NCBI RefSeq assembly: GCF_002979655.1 | Contig: NZ_PCPG01000001.1 | Location: 1,240,001-1,304,000, forward strand | DNA: 64,000 nucleotides | Origin: Microbacterium sp. MYb45 | Lineage (GTDB): Bacteria > Actinomycetota > Actinomycetes > Actinomycetales > Microbacteriaceae | Reading direction: 5' to 3' | In this document: positions 52,593-62,490 of the stretch, one piece after another | Layout of the letters: every line of letters begins with the position of its first letter | Numbering within the stretch: the stretch's first letter is position 1 | Program-made: the position numbers and the translations under genes | The notes under the pieces: generated by a model | The model's input: only the letters and a program-made list of their open reading frames with translations | Databases searched by the model: none | Told to the model about the DNA's origin: nothing

Positions 52593-55552
52593 GAGACACG
52601 CTGGCGCGATGGATCGCGGACGCGGAGACCCACTATGCGATCGAGGACTTCCGGCTGGGAGCGCCGCTAAGCCAGCTCGACTATCTCGAGGACCGCACGA
52701 CTGATCTGTACTTCTCCCTTGTCGGAGAGTTGTTCGACATGGTGCGGGCCGGGGCGGGTGATCCACTGGACTGGGCATCGCTAGGCCGCGGATTGGATTC
52801 GGTGAGCCGCGAGCTGGAGAACGGTGCGCGCGCAGATGCATTGTTCTTCGCTGCAGTTGCGTTCTACCTGGGTGGGTACCCGGCGTCGGCTGTAATGATA
52901 ATGCGCCGCTCGGACCCGCGGTATTGGGAGAGCGAGGTCCAGCGGGCGGCGCACGAGCTGCTGACACGACCGGCGAACCCGGCCGTGGCATCCACGCGCG
53001 CGCTGGTGGACTCGGTGCGCAGCGGGGACATCATGGTCGTCGACGCGGCCGTCACTGCAGCGCAGACGGACGCAGCGCAAGCGCTTGAGGTCGGCCCAGA
53101 AGAGTGGGTCGCGAACCGCCTCTACCTGGCGCTGCTCCAGCGGTTCCACGAGACGAACCTGCGCGCGGTGCTTCCGGATGGGACGGCGGGCAGGTGGGAT
53201 CCGCTCGTCGGGTCGTTCCTCGATCGCCGGCAGCCGGTATGGGACTTCTTCCCGTCGCAGATCGAGGCGATCGATGCGGGACTGCTGACCAGCGGGCAGT
53301 CGTACTCGCTGCAGATGCCGACGGGCGCGGGAAAGACCGCACTCACTGAAACGCTGATCTTCGACCATCTCACCCGTTCACCGGAGAGCAAGGCTGTCCT
53401 ACTCGTCCCGTACCGGGCGCTGGCCCGAGAGCTGCGCGGAAGCCTCGGCCTCCATTTGAGCGCAATGGGCTTGCGCACCCGCACGGTGTACGGGGGGACG
53501 GTACCGGGCATCGAGGAGAGCGAGGACCTCGACGAGGTACGCGTCATCATCGCGACACCGGAAGCCCTCACCGGCCTGGTCGGTGCGCATCCTGAGCTGC
53601 AGACGACGATCTCGCTCGTCGTCTGCGACGAGGGGCACCTGCTCGACAGCGGTGCACGCGGGGTGGGTCTGGAGCTGCTGTTGGCGCGCCTGAAGGCACC
53701 TACTCCGAGCCCGCGGATCGTGTTCGTCTCGGCAATCGTGCCGAACGTGGAAGAGATCAACACCTGGCTAGGAGGGTCCGACGCGACGGTGGTCAGGAGC
53801 GATTACAGGCCCTCGACCGCCGAGTTCGCGGTGTTGCGCCCTATCGGCACAGGCGGGCAGACGAGGATCGGGTTGGAGCTTCACGAACCGTCGACTTCGG
53901 TGCCGTCGTACACGCTCCCAGACTTCCTACGCCCGCAGGACTTCCACTTCACGAACCCGTCCACAGGCCGCCGCAACACCTACTCGTACTCCTCAACGAA
54001 GACGCAGGCCGTGGCCGCCGCACGGAAGGGGCTGACGCTGGGATCTGTAGCGATCTTCGCTGCGGAGAAGGGCGGCAATCGTGGCGCCGTGGGGCTGGCA
54101 AACGAGCTCCTCAAGCAGCTCAAGGCAGGGCTGGACCTTCCCTCGCCACTGGACCACATCGGCGATGACGCAATGGTTGAGTCGGCGGTGGCGTACCTGA
54201 GCGCGGAGTTCGGGAACGACTGGGTGGGCACGAGATCGCTACGGGCAGGCGCGATCGTGCACCACGGGGACGTGCCGCAGGAGACCCGCGAGGTCCTCGA
54301 GGAACTTGTCGCCGACCGACACATCAGGATGGTGATGTGCACCAGCACCTTGGCGGAGGGTGTCAACCTCCCGTTGCGCACGATGGTGTTGTACTCGGTG
54401 AAGCGCAGCGCGGACAGGGCCGCCCCCGTGCCAATGCTGGCCCGTGACATCAAGAACTTGGTGGGGCGTGCTGGGCGCGCGGGCAGCTCCACCCGCGGAC
54501 TCGTGATCTGCGCAAACCCGGACGACTGGGACGTAGTCAGCCCGGTCGCCGAAGGCCAGCCCGGCGAGCCTGTCGACGGCGCACTCATCGACCTGATCCG
54601 CCAGCTCGAGGGGGCGCTGGCGCGCGCTCAGCGGCAGCTCACCAACGAGGTGCTCGAGGCGAACTCCCCCCTGTTCTCGCTAGTCGATGGCGTTGATGCG
54701 GCCTTGATCGAGCTGATCCGCGACGAGCTGGGAGCGGACGAATTTGCACGAGTCGCGGAGCGGTTCGCCGCTGAGACCTTCGCCGCGGCTAAAGCGACCG
54801 AGCAGGAGCGGGTGCTGCTGCTGAGCGTCTTCGAGCTGCGGGCACGACGGCTTGTGGAGATGCGGGAGACAGGGCGCCTCGCGCTAGCCCGCACGACGTC
54901 GGCACGCCCGCGACTTGTGGACCGGGTGCTCGACGTCCTGATCCCTCGCTACCCGGCCTGGGGTACGGCGGAGTCGCCCCTTGATCCCGAACTGATCGGT
55001 GTATTCGTGACGTGGGCCCTGGAGCAGCCGGGATTCCAACGCGAGGCCGAGATCGCCTACCGGAGCACCGAAGTGGCGGATTTCGGCGGGTCGTTGACGC
55101 GGCTGCTGCTGGCCTGGCTCGAAGGGCAAACCTTCGAGGAGATAGCCGTACGCGCGGGAGTCAGCGTCGATGTGCTGCTTCGCATCCACGCCAAGGTAAT
55201 CCTGTATGACTTCGTGACCCTCGTCGAGCAGGCCGTAGCCCTGATCCAGGAGCACGCCACCGAGACCGGCGAGTCGCTTTCCCCGGTGGTCTCAGCATTC
55301 CCGGACTACCTCCGCTTCGGTGCCTCGACCCCGCCGGCGCGCGATCTGATGGCGCGAGGGGTCAGGCATCGGGCGGCCGCGATCGCGCTGGGATCCGACC
55401 CGGCGATGCTGGCGCCGACAAGCATTTTCGCAACCCCTTGGTCGATCGCCCGAGACCTACTGACCGACGAAGCCACCTGGCTTCCCCGCTTGGGGGCGCT
55501 CGTGTATCGGAGGACGGTCGCCGACGTGGTAGCTAGGAGACCTGTATCCTGA
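52589..55552 (+). CDS. hamB: HamB-like DEAD/DEAH helicase (Hachiman)
   Basis: A 987-residue SF2 helicase. The ~240 residue N-terminal helical region precedes motif I (LQMPTGAGKTAL near 243), motif II (VVCDEGHLLD near 345), a motif III variant (FVSAIVPN), motif V (MCTSTLAEGVNLP near 585) and motif VI (LVGRAGRAGSS near 625). The last 350 residues are helical. Start GTG 52589 overlaps the hamA stop. The pair matches Hachiman, in which HamB senses aberrant DNA and frees HamA. Confidence 0.85.
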   Translation: MRDTLARWIADAETHYAIEDFRLGAPLSQLDYLEDRTTDLYFSLVGELFDMVRAGAGDPLDWASLGRGLDSVSRELENGARADALFFAAVAFYLGGYPASAVMIMRRSDPRYWESEVQRAAHELLTRPANPAVASTRALVDSVRSGDIMVVDAAVTAAQTDAAQALEVGPEEWVANRLYLALLQRFHETNLRAVLPDGTAGRWDPLVGSFLDRRQPVWDFFPSQIEAIDAGLLTSGQSYSLQMPTGAGKTALTETLIFDHLTRSPESKAVLLVPYRALARELRGSLGLHLSAMGLRTRTVYGGTVPGIEESEDLDEVRVIIATPEALTGLVGAHPELQTTISLVVCDEGHLLDSGARGVGLELLLARLKAPTPSPRIVFVSAIVPNVEEINTWLGGSDATVVRSDYRPSTAEFAVLRPIGTGGQTRIGLELHEPSTSVPSYTLPDFLRPQDFHFTNPSTGRRNTYSYSSTKTQAVAAARKGLTLGSVAIFAAEKGGNRGAVGLANELLKQLKAGLDLPSPLDHIGDDAMVESAVAYLSAEFGNDWVGTRSLRAGAIVHHGDVPQETREVLEELVADRHIRMVMCTSTLAEGVNLPLRTMVLYSVKRSADRAAPVPMLARDIKNLVGRAGRAGSSTRGLVICANPDDWDVVSPVAEGQPGEPVDGALIDLIRQLEGALARAQRQLTNEVLEANSPLFSLVDGVDAALIELIRDELGADEFARVAERFAAETFAAAKATEQERVLLLSVFELRARRLVEMRETGRLALARTTSARPRLVDRVLDVLIPRYPAWGTAESPLDPELIGVFVTWALEQPGFQREAEIAYRSTEVADFGGSLTRLLLAWLEGQTFEEIAVRAGVSVDVLLRIHAKVILYDFVTLVEQAVALIQEHATETGESLSPVVSAFPDYLRFGASTPPARDLMARGVRHRAAAIALGSDPAMLAPTSIFATPWSIARDLLTDEATWLPRLGALVYRRTVADVVARRPVS

Positions 55553-56098
55553 CGCATGCTCGGAGTGGTGGTGATCGCGCCGAAAGTACCTATCGGATTG
55601 CGCGGTCTAACCACCAGCCACCGCCGTCACTGTCGTCGTTCCCGAATGGCGCGGGGGGTCGAACTCGCTGGGAAGTTGTATTGCGTGCATCCATCAAGTC
55701 TGGGCTGCTCCCCCGGACCGTTACGAAACTGGGATGCTGGCAGACGGACACGCGCGTCGGTCTTCTAACCGCGATAGCGAGGAGTACGAGGCTCCACGGT
55801 CCGAAGCGGAAGAATTTGACTACGTTCCACGGGGCGAGGCAGAGCGAATTGCTCTAGTCCGGCTCGAGGAGTCCTCGCGCTAAAGTCGTCCGTCGACGGC
55901 GCTAATCCCTCGATCGCAAGTCCCCCCTCGGCGATCTCAGTTTTCGCTTCCCTCGTGGTCGAGGAGATGGTCGCGACCTCTGAAGGAACAGTGCTGCCGC
56001 CAGTACATGGGCCAGCCGCCCCCCTGCCGCTCGCCGTGTGGACGACGGCGTCGACGACAGCGGTTCCTCGGCCCCAGGGTCGATCGTGGGCGAACGGC
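55553..56098. other. Gene-free stretch after hamB; possible island edge
   Basis: Nearly 550 bp without a supportable gene. At 55681-55705, TTGCGTGCATCCATCAAGTC resembles the att-like repeat (TTGCATGCATCAGGTC) with a 4-bp insertion; this may be a decayed right boundary of the defence island but is weak. No terminator was obvious. Confidence 0.35.
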
Positions 56099-57457
56099 CT
56101 AGCGCTTCATGGCAGTGATCACTTGTCGGTAGAAGGCACCGCTGCGCTTCATGGTGCGGCGTTGTGTGTCGTAGTCGACGTGCACAAGGCCAAAGCGCTT
56201 TGCGTAGCCTTCTGCCCATTCGAAGTTGTCGAGGAGGGACCAAGCGAAGTAGCCGGCGAGTGGTGCTCCGGCCGCGCGCGCACGGGCGGCGGCTTCGAGG
56301 TGGCCGCCGAGGTACGCGACCCGACGTTCATCGTTGATGCTCCCATCGGCGCCCACCTCGTCGTTCCAGGCCGAGCCGTTCTCGGTGACGTAGATCGCGG
56401 CGGGGCCGTACCGCAGATGGGTCTCGGTGATGATCGATTCGAGGCCGGGCGCATGCACCTCCCAGCCCATCGCGGTGTACTCCCCCACGGGCTCTTCGAG
56501 ACGGGCTCGTGTCACCGCGATCGCGTCGTCGTGCGTCACCACTCCTCGGGCGTAGTAGTTGATGCCGACGAAGTCGATCGGTTCGGAGATGATCTCGAGG
56601 TCTCCTTTCTGGACGGAGGGCGCGGTCGTGAAAAGCTCGGCGGTGGCGGGGTGATATTCGCCGCGCATGATCGGATGCAAGTAGAGCCAGTTGCGATAGA
56701 GCGAGTACCGCTCGGCCGCGGCCTGATCGGATGCCGAATCCGTCGCCGCTTCCGCCGGCGTCATGCTCAGGGCGATGCCCACCTGCGCGTCGGCCGGGAG
56801 CGCCGCCCGCAGCGCGCTCATCGCGAGCCCATGCCCGAGCAGCGCATGGTGCATCGCAGACACCGCCGCAGATTCGTCACGCACGCCCGGCGCATGGATG
56901 CCTTCGAGGTGGCCGAGGAAGGTGAAGATGAAGGGTTCGTTGAGTGTCGTCCACGAACGCACTCGGTCGCCGAGCCGCTCGACGACCGCTCCGGCGAACT
57001 CGGCGAAGCGATACGCCGTGTCCCGGGAGGGCCAACCACCGCGCTGCTGCTGCCATTCAGGCAGATCCCAGTGGTACAGCGTGAGGAACGGGTCGATATC
57101 CGCGGCGAGGAGACCATCGACGAGTCGCTCGTAGAAGTCGAGTCCCCGGGATTCGATTCGTCCGTCGGCCTCCGGAACGATGCGGGGCCAGGACACTGAG
57201 AAGCGGTACGCGTCGAGACCGATCTCTTTCATGATGCGGACGTCGCCTGCCCACAACCGGTAGTGGTCGTCGGCTGTGGACGGAGTGTCCCCTCCGGCCA
57301 CAGCTCCAGGTCGCGCGGCGAACGTGTCCCAGATGCTCGGCGTGCGACCATCAGCGGCTACCGAACCTTCGATCTGCGCGGCCGCCGTCGCCGCACCCCA
57401 GATGAAGTCGGCGGGGAACCGGGCGGCCAGTTGCGCGGCGGTGAAGGAGTCGCTCAT
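56099..57457 (-). CDS. GH1 beta-glucosidase
   Basis: A 452-residue GH1 enzyme. The N-terminal signature FIWGAATAAAQIEG, acid/base Glu in WTTLNEPFIF near residue 163 and nucleophile Glu in IYVTENGSAW near 355 are all present, as is WSLLDNFEWAEGY near the C-terminus. No signal peptide, so it hydrolyses imported beta-glycosides. It overlaps the FAD oxidoreductase stop and is the last gene of a sugar import operon under a LacI regulator. Confidence 0.95.
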   Translation of the reverse strand: MSDSFTAAQLAARFPADFIWGAATAAAQIEGSVAADGRTPSIWDTFAARPGAVAGGDTPSTADDHYRLWAGDVRIMKEIGLDAYRFSVSWPRIVPEADGRIESRGLDFYERLVDGLLAADIDPFLTLYHWDLPEWQQQRGGWPSRDTAYRFAEFAGAVVERLGDRVRSWTTLNEPFIFTFLGHLEGIHAPGVRDESAAVSAMHHALLGHGLAMSALRAALPADAQVGIALSMTPAEAATDSASDQAAAERYSLYRNWLYLHPIMRGEYHPATAELFTTAPSVQKGDLEIISEPIDFVGINYYARGVVTHDDAIAVTRARLEEPVGEYTAMGWEVHAPGLESIITETHLRYGPAAIYVTENGSAWNDEVGADGSINDERRVAYLGGHLEAAARARAAGAPLAGYFAWSLLDNFEWAEGYAKRFGLVHVDYDTQRRTMKRSGAFYRQVITAMKR

Positions 57458-59109
57458 GCCGAGACCACCTCGTTGCTGATGTGGTCGTGCTCGAGCCGGC
57501 GGGTGCGGATACTCTCCGGCCAGGCGAGCGGCACACCGAGGTTGGTCAACACGCGTTGCAACCCCTCGGTGTCGTGCGCCCGGACCGCTTCCGGGCTCTG
57601 ACCGGTGCGCAGTGCGTGGGCGGCGAGGGCACCGACGGCTTCACCGATCGACCATTCGACGGGGTGGAGTCGGTACGCGCCGTTGGTGATGTGGGTCGTT
57701 CCGATGTTCTTGTTCGCCGGCAACAGGTTGTCGACGTCGCGGGGAATGAGCGCGCCGAGCGGGATCTGGAACGGATAGCAGCCGATGTCGACGTAGTTGC
57801 GCCCCGAGGTGGAAGGATGCAGGTCGATGCGGTAAGAACCGATACCTACGGAGTCGGCGAACTGAACCGCCGCGGCATCGCCTCGCATGTCGTGTCCGAT
57901 ATGCCCCTCGGTCACGGTGAAGAGGGCTCGAATACGCCGTGATTCCCTGATGTACGCCTCCATCGCGAAGCCGTCCTCGGTGCCGACGACGTCACCGCGC
58001 AGGCGGAGTCCGGGGAACCCGGTCCCGGAACCGTCGTCGTGCGGCGCCTCGGTCTGCATCCAGTACAGGAACGATTCGGACAGGCTCCGGGCACCCGCCA
58101 GGGCGCGTTCCCGCGCGGCGCCGTCGACTCCTGGGCCGACGAGCGGAAGGTTCCAATAGTCGATGTGAGGCCAGTTCACGAGCGATACGTCGGGCAGCCC
58201 GGGGAAGTTGCGCTCGCCGATGACACGACGGAAGTGCCACAGGTCATCGGCGTCCGGTCGGCTCGCCTCCGCCGGGGCGCCGGCGAACAGCGGCAGATAG
58301 CGCTCGGCGAGCGTGTACGGCACGACGTCGGTGAACGACAGCTGCGACCCTGGCCAACGCGGATCGTGCGTCCGACGCCAGTAGTCGTAGGCGGCGGGCT
58401 TCGCGATCGTGTGGTCTTCGCCTCGGCGGTGTTCCACTGCGAAGCACCACGACACCGCCTGCTGGTCGAGCGGGTCGGCGACCTCGGGCGCGTGCATCTC
58501 ACCGGTCTCGGACGAGCTCTCGGCCCCGGTGACGAACTCGAGCCCGCCGAGCTCGAGCAGGTCTCCGAGCTCGGTGGCATCGACCACGACGCGCCCCTCG
58601 AGCGGGAGGACGCTGCCGTCGCGTCGGTCGCGCACGTCGACGCCCACGATGCGTCGGCCGTCGCGGTGCACGGCGATCGGCTCTCGGTGGCGGAGCACCG
58701 TCAGCCTCCCCGACGCGACCATCGGCGAGAGGAGCAGTTCGAGTGCGAGCATCCCCACCCGCGGCTCATGCGTGACTCGCGAGACCGAGCCGAGCCCCGG
58801 ATTCAGGTGTGCTCCTTGTGCTCTGGCGTGCTCGCTGAGCGGGTAGTGCGAGGCGTAGATGCCCCGGATGGTCTCTCGCAGGCGACGGTAGCTGGAGGAG
58901 GACACCTCCTCCACCCAGGGACTCTCGTCGGGCGGAACGGCCTGTGTCGTGAGCTGCCCGCCGAGCCATTCGCCTCGCTCGACGAGGATGACCGTGCGGC
59001 CGAGTTCGGTGGCGGTGAGGGCTGCGGCGACTCCGCCGAGGCCGCCGCCGATGATGAGCACGTCTGCGGTGCGGGGGGTGATGGTCATGGACGTGGCGTT
59101 CTCTTTCAT
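57454..59109 (-). CDS. FAD-dependent oxidoreductase
   Basis: A 551-residue flavoprotein. The FAD-binding Rossmann motif VLIIGGGLGGVAAALTATEL is at the N-terminus, followed by VILVERGEWLGGQLT; RVVVDATELGDLLEL is the family-typical second motif. The C-terminal LLPANKNIGTTHITNGAYRL and HPVEWSIGEAVGAL close the FAD site. This is the FAD_oxidored (PF12831-like) family found in polysaccharide loci. Start ATG 59109 or the later ATG 59088, which has a GAGAACG upstream. It may oxidise the sugar or aglycone before GH1 action; substrate unknown. Confidence 0.83.
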   Translation of the reverse strand: MKENATSMTITPRTADVLIIGGGLGGVAAALTATELGRTVILVERGEWLGGQLTTQAVPPDESPWVEEVSSSSYRRLRETIRGIYASHYPLSEHARAQGAHLNPGLGSVSRVTHEPRVGMLALELLLSPMVASGRLTVLRHREPIAVHRDGRRIVGVDVRDRRDGSVLPLEGRVVVDATELGDLLELGGLEFVTGAESSSETGEMHAPEVADPLDQQAVSWCFAVEHRRGEDHTIAKPAAYDYWRRTHDPRWPGSQLSFTDVVPYTLAERYLPLFAGAPAEASRPDADDLWHFRRVIGERNFPGLPDVSLVNWPHIDYWNLPLVGPGVDGAARERALAGARSLSESFLYWMQTEAPHDDGSGTGFPGLRLRGDVVGTEDGFAMEAYIRESRRIRALFTVTEGHIGHDMRGDAAAVQFADSVGIGSYRIDLHPSTSGRNYVDIGCYPFQIPLGALIPRDVDNLLPANKNIGTTHITNGAYRLHPVEWSIGEAVGALAAHALRTGQSPEAVRAHDTEGLQRVLTNLGVPLAWPESIRTRRLEHDHISNEVVSA

Positions 59110-59134
59110 GTCGGATGCCAGTGAGGCGGGTCGC

Positions 59135-60091
59135 TCAGCCCTTGACGCTTCCCTCGGAGAGCCCCGAGATGAAGTGCCGCTGATTGAACAGGAAGACGAG
59201 CAGCACGGGGAGGGTGGCGAGCACAGCGCCCGCCATCATCGGCCCGTACTGGATGTTTCCGGAGCTGAGGAACCGCGTGAGCGCGAGCTGCACGGTCTGA
59301 TGCTCCGGCGAGGTGACGGTGACGAGTGGCCAGAGGAAGTCATCCCACACCGCGGTGAAGGAGAAGATCGCGATCACCGCGACGAGCGGCCTGGCGAGCG
59401 GGAGGTAGATCTTCCAGAACACCCTCAGCTCCCCCGCCCCGTCGATGCGGGCGGCCTCGGCGAGATCGAGCGACGACGAGGAGAAATACTGTCGGGCGAG
59501 GAAGATGTTCAGTGGCAGCACGATGAACGGCAGCACGATGCCACCGAGTGAGTCCAGCAGACCGATGCCGCCGTGGCCGAGGATGTCGTTGCCGCCGGCG
59601 AGCGGGAACCCGCGAGCCATCAAGAACAGCGGGATGAGCGTCACCGAGATCGGGATGGCCGTGGTGGCGATCAAGGTGTAGAACAGCGCGGTGCTTCCGC
59701 GGAACGGCAACATCGCGAACCCGTACCCTGCCGCGACGGCGAAGATGCAGTTGGTGACGACGGCCACTCCCCCGACGATGAGCGAGTTCGCGAGCGCCGG
59801 GAGCAGATTCGCCTCTTCGATGGCCCGCACGAAGTTGTCGAACGTCGGCTCGGCCGGGATCAATGTGGCGTCGCCGAAGGCGCTCTCTGCCGGAGTGAAC
59901 GCCATGCTGATCATCCACAGGAACGGGAAGAGCACGAGCAGCGAAGCCGCGAGCAGCACGACGAAGGTGCCTGGGCGGAATCTGCGGCGGAGGCGCCGCG
60001 CCCGCACCCTCCGCGAGAGGGGCTCGGGCGAGTTCGACGACACGCCCCCCGACCCGGGTGCGATGGGGGCCGATGCGATGTCTGCGCTCAT
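59135..60091 (-). CDS. Carbohydrate ABC transporter permease (MalG-like)
   Basis: A 318-residue permease, start ATG 60091 with AGGAGG upstream. Six hydrophobic helices; EAA-loop equivalent LDLAEAARIDGAGELRVFWK near residue 220. The long Arg-rich cytoplasmic N-terminus is usual in these permeases. It overlaps the upstream permease stop (ATGA). Confidence 0.92.
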   Translation of the reverse strand: MSADIASAPIAPGSGGVSSNSPEPLSRRVRARRLRRRFRPGTFVVLLAASLLVLFPFLWMISMAFTPAESAFGDATLIPAEPTFDNFVRAIEEANLLPALANSLIVGGVAVVTNCIFAVAAGYGFAMLPFRGSTALFYTLIATTAIPISVTLIPLFLMARGFPLAGGNDILGHGGIGLLDSLGGIVLPFIVLPLNIFLARQYFSSSSLDLAEAARIDGAGELRVFWKIYLPLARPLVAVIAIFSFTAVWDDFLWPLVTVTSPEHQTVQLALTRFLSSGNIQYGPMMAGAVLATLPVLLVFLFNQRHFISGLSEGSVKG

Positions 60092-61071
60092 GACGACCTC
60101 CTGGTGAAGCTGCGCACCGCGAGCAGCGAGAACGCGGCGACGAGGGCGAAGAGCACGAAGGCCATAGCCGACGCGCTGCCCATCTGGTTGTACTGGAACG
60201 CCTCGTTGTAGATGAGGTAGTTCGCGACGGTGGTACTGCCGAGAGGGCCGCCCTTGGTCATGACGAACATCTCGGCGAAGGACTGCGCGAGGAAGATGAT
60301 GTCGGTCGCCACGACATACAGGAGGATCGGGCGGAGCCCGGGCAGGGTCACATAGCGGAAACGCGCCCACGGTCCGGCGCCGTCCATCCGCGCCGCCTCG
60401 TAGAGCTCGCTCGGAATGGTCTGCAGGCCCGCGAGCAGCAGCACCATGTTGCTGCCGAGCGCCTTCCAGATGCGCATCACCGCCACGGCGGGGAGGGCGG
60501 TGTCTGCATCGAGGAGCCACGCCTGGGGGTCGAGGCCGAAAGCACCGAGCAGCTGGTTGATGGCTCCGTCGTTCGAGTACAGCCAGAGCCAGATGATGCT
60601 CACCGCGGTGAGCGACACGATGTGGGGGACGTAGAGCATGGAGCGGAAGACGCCGATGCCCTTGAACGGTCGGTTCACCAGCATGGCGAGCCCGAGGGCG
60701 AGCACGAGGAGCACCGGCAGCACCAACAGCACGTACTTGCCGGTGACCAGCAGCGAGTTCAGAAACTGCGGGTCAGTGAGGATGGCGACGTAGTTCGAGC
60801 CGCCGACCACGTCGGGGTTGCCGCGCGCGACCGGGCTGTAGTTCGTGAAGCTCAGGACGAGACCGTAGACGACGGGAACCAGCTGGAAGCCGACGATGTA
60901 GACGGCTGCCGGGAGCACGAAGAGAAGACCTGCGATGCGAAGGCGGCGGCCGGCACGGCCACGGCGGCGAGCCCCGGTGGGAGCCGGAGTACTCGATTCG
61001 GTCGTGCGCCCTCGTCGGGCGGCCGGGGAGCTCGTGGCGAGCTCCCCGGAGTCGGAAGTGGTGATGCTCAT
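60088..61071 (-). CDS. Carbohydrate ABC transporter permease (MalF-like)
   Basis: A 327-residue permease. After a basic N-terminus the helices begin at IAGLLFVLPAAVYIVGF; the EAA-loop segment PSELYEAARMDGAGPWARFR lies near residue 225. It starts 10 bp after the binding-protein stop and is coupled to the next permease. Confidence 0.92.
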   Translation of the reverse strand: MSITTSDSGELATSSPAARRGRTTESSTPAPTGARRRGRAGRRLRIAGLLFVLPAAVYIVGFQLVPVVYGLVLSFTNYSPVARGNPDVVGGSNYVAILTDPQFLNSLLVTGKYVLLVLPVLLVLALGLAMLVNRPFKGIGVFRSMLYVPHIVSLTAVSIIWLWLYSNDGAINQLLGAFGLDPQAWLLDADTALPAVAVMRIWKALGSNMVLLLAGLQTIPSELYEAARMDGAGPWARFRYVTLPGLRPILLYVVATDIIFLAQSFAEMFVMTKGGPLGSTTVANYLIYNEAFQYNQMGSASAMAFVLFALVAAFSLLAVRSFTRRSS

Positions 61072-61081
61072 GAGCGGTGGA

Positions 61082-62392
61082 TCAGCCTCCGATGATGCTG
61101 GTGGCTTCGGCGGCGGCGCTCTTCAGCGCCTCGGCCGGAGTGGCCACACCGTTCAGTGCCTGCTCGAGGTACGTGTCGAGTACGTCGCGGATCTGCGTCC
61201 ACTTGGGCACGTTCGGGTTCGGAACGTAGTTGGGCACTTCGGCGAGGAAGGCCTGCAGGATGGGGCTGTTCTTCACGTAGTCCGAGTCGACGGCCGAAGC
61301 ACGGATCGGGATCGTTCCGGTGCCCTCGGCGTACTCCGTGCTGATCTGCGCGGAGGTCATGAACTCGATGAACTTCCACGACAGGTCGGCCGCTTTCGAG
61401 TCGGCGTTGATGAACAGTCCGGCTCCGGCTCCCCCGAAGGCTGCGGGCTCCTCGAACGACAGGGCGGGGAGCACGCCGAGCTCGAGGTCGGGGTTCGCCG
61501 CGACGATCGCGGCAGCGGCCTGTGAGGTGAGCACCGTCATCGCGGCATCGCCGGTGACCAGCGGCTGCTGGGCGGGCGGGCTGTTGAGGTAGTCGTTGCC
61601 CAGTCCGTTGGCGACCGCGTCGGGGCCCTGGTACAGATCGGTGAAGAACTGCAGCGCCTTCTCTCCCTCGGGGCTGTCGAACTCGACTTTCGAGCCATCG
61701 GCGTTCATCAGAGAACCGCCTTCGCCCGCGATGAGCGCGTTGAAGTTGAGGCTGCGCTGGATGGCGGCGCTGCCGAGGAGAAGTCCGGCCTGAGTGACCT
61801 TGTCGCCCTCGCGCACTGTCAGCTTCTCGGCGGCGGCCCGCGCGTCGTCCCAGGTGGTGATGGTCGCGGGATCGACTCCGGCGTCCTCCAGCAGGTCCGC
61901 GCGGTACACGACCAGCTGGCCGGTGATCGAGAGCGGGAGCAGATACTGCGTCCCATCGACCTGGCCGCCGACGAGCGAGTCGGCGAGGTCGTCCTGATCG
62001 GCCTGCGGCAACTGGGCGACGTCGTCGTCGAGTGCGAGCACCCGGTCGTTCGCCACGAAGTCCGCGGCGGCGGCGGGCCCGTGGCCGAACACGTCGGGTG
62101 CGGTGCCGGCAGCGAAGGCCGCGTTGAGCTTGGGCGACAGGTCGCCCCAGTCGACGAAGGTCACCTCCACATCGACGTCGTTCTCTTTCTCGAACTGCGG
62201 AACCAGAGTGTCCGTGACGAGGTCGATCTCGGGCTGGCTGTTGCCGGGGAACCACACGGTCAGGGTGTCGCCGCTTCCGGATGCCGTCTCACCGGACGGC
62301 GAGCTGCATCCGGCGAGCGTGAGAGCGAGCGTCGCCGAGATCGCCAAGACGAGAGTGGGCGATGTCGCGTGTCGACGGGGAGTGAACTTCAT
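61082..62392 (-). CDS. Sugar-binding lipoprotein (ABC importer)
   Basis: A 436-residue family 1 solute-binding protein. Signal peptide ending in lipobox LAGC (LALTLAGCSSPSG). DTLTVWFPGNSQPEIDLV and the C-terminal WTQIRDVLDTYLEQALNG are typical. ATG 62392 has GGAG 6 bp upstream. First gene of the operon SBP, permease, permease, FAD oxidoreductase, GH1; like the other sugar locus it lacks its own ATPase. The ligand is probably a beta-glucoside. Confidence 0.92.
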   Translation of the reverse strand: MKFTPRRHATSPTLVLAISATLALTLAGCSSPSGETASGSGDTLTVWFPGNSQPEIDLVTDTLVPQFEKENDVDVEVTFVDWGDLSPKLNAAFAAGTAPDVFGHGPAAAADFVANDRVLALDDDVAQLPQADQDDLADSLVGGQVDGTQYLLPLSITGQLVVYRADLLEDAGVDPATITTWDDARAAAEKLTVREGDKVTQAGLLLGSAAIQRSLNFNALIAGEGGSLMNADGSKVEFDSPEGEKALQFFTDLYQGPDAVANGLGNDYLNSPPAQQPLVTGDAAMTVLTSQAAAAIVAANPDLELGVLPALSFEEPAAFGGAGAGLFINADSKAADLSWKFIEFMTSAQISTEYAEGTGTIPIRASAVDSDYVKNSPILQAFLAEVPNYVPNPNVPKWTQIRDVLDTYLEQALNGVATPAEALKSAAAEATSIIGG

Positions 62393-62442
62393 TGTGATCT
62401 CCATATCTGTGTCGTGCGTTGTGCGGGGGGTGCTGTTTCGTA

Positions 62443-62459
62443 TTAGTAAGCGCTTCTGG
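62443..62459. promoter_or_regulatory. LacI-type operator half-conserved, upstream of binding protein
   Basis: TTAGTAAGCGCTTCTGG contains the 8-bp palindrome AAGCGCTT; the left half TTAGTAAGC is LacI-like and the right half is degenerate. It lies 50 bp before the binding-protein start and 32 bp after the lacI stop. Confidence 0.45.
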
Positions 62460-62490
62460 CGCATCGGTTACGACGTCGCCTTCGGTCGCG

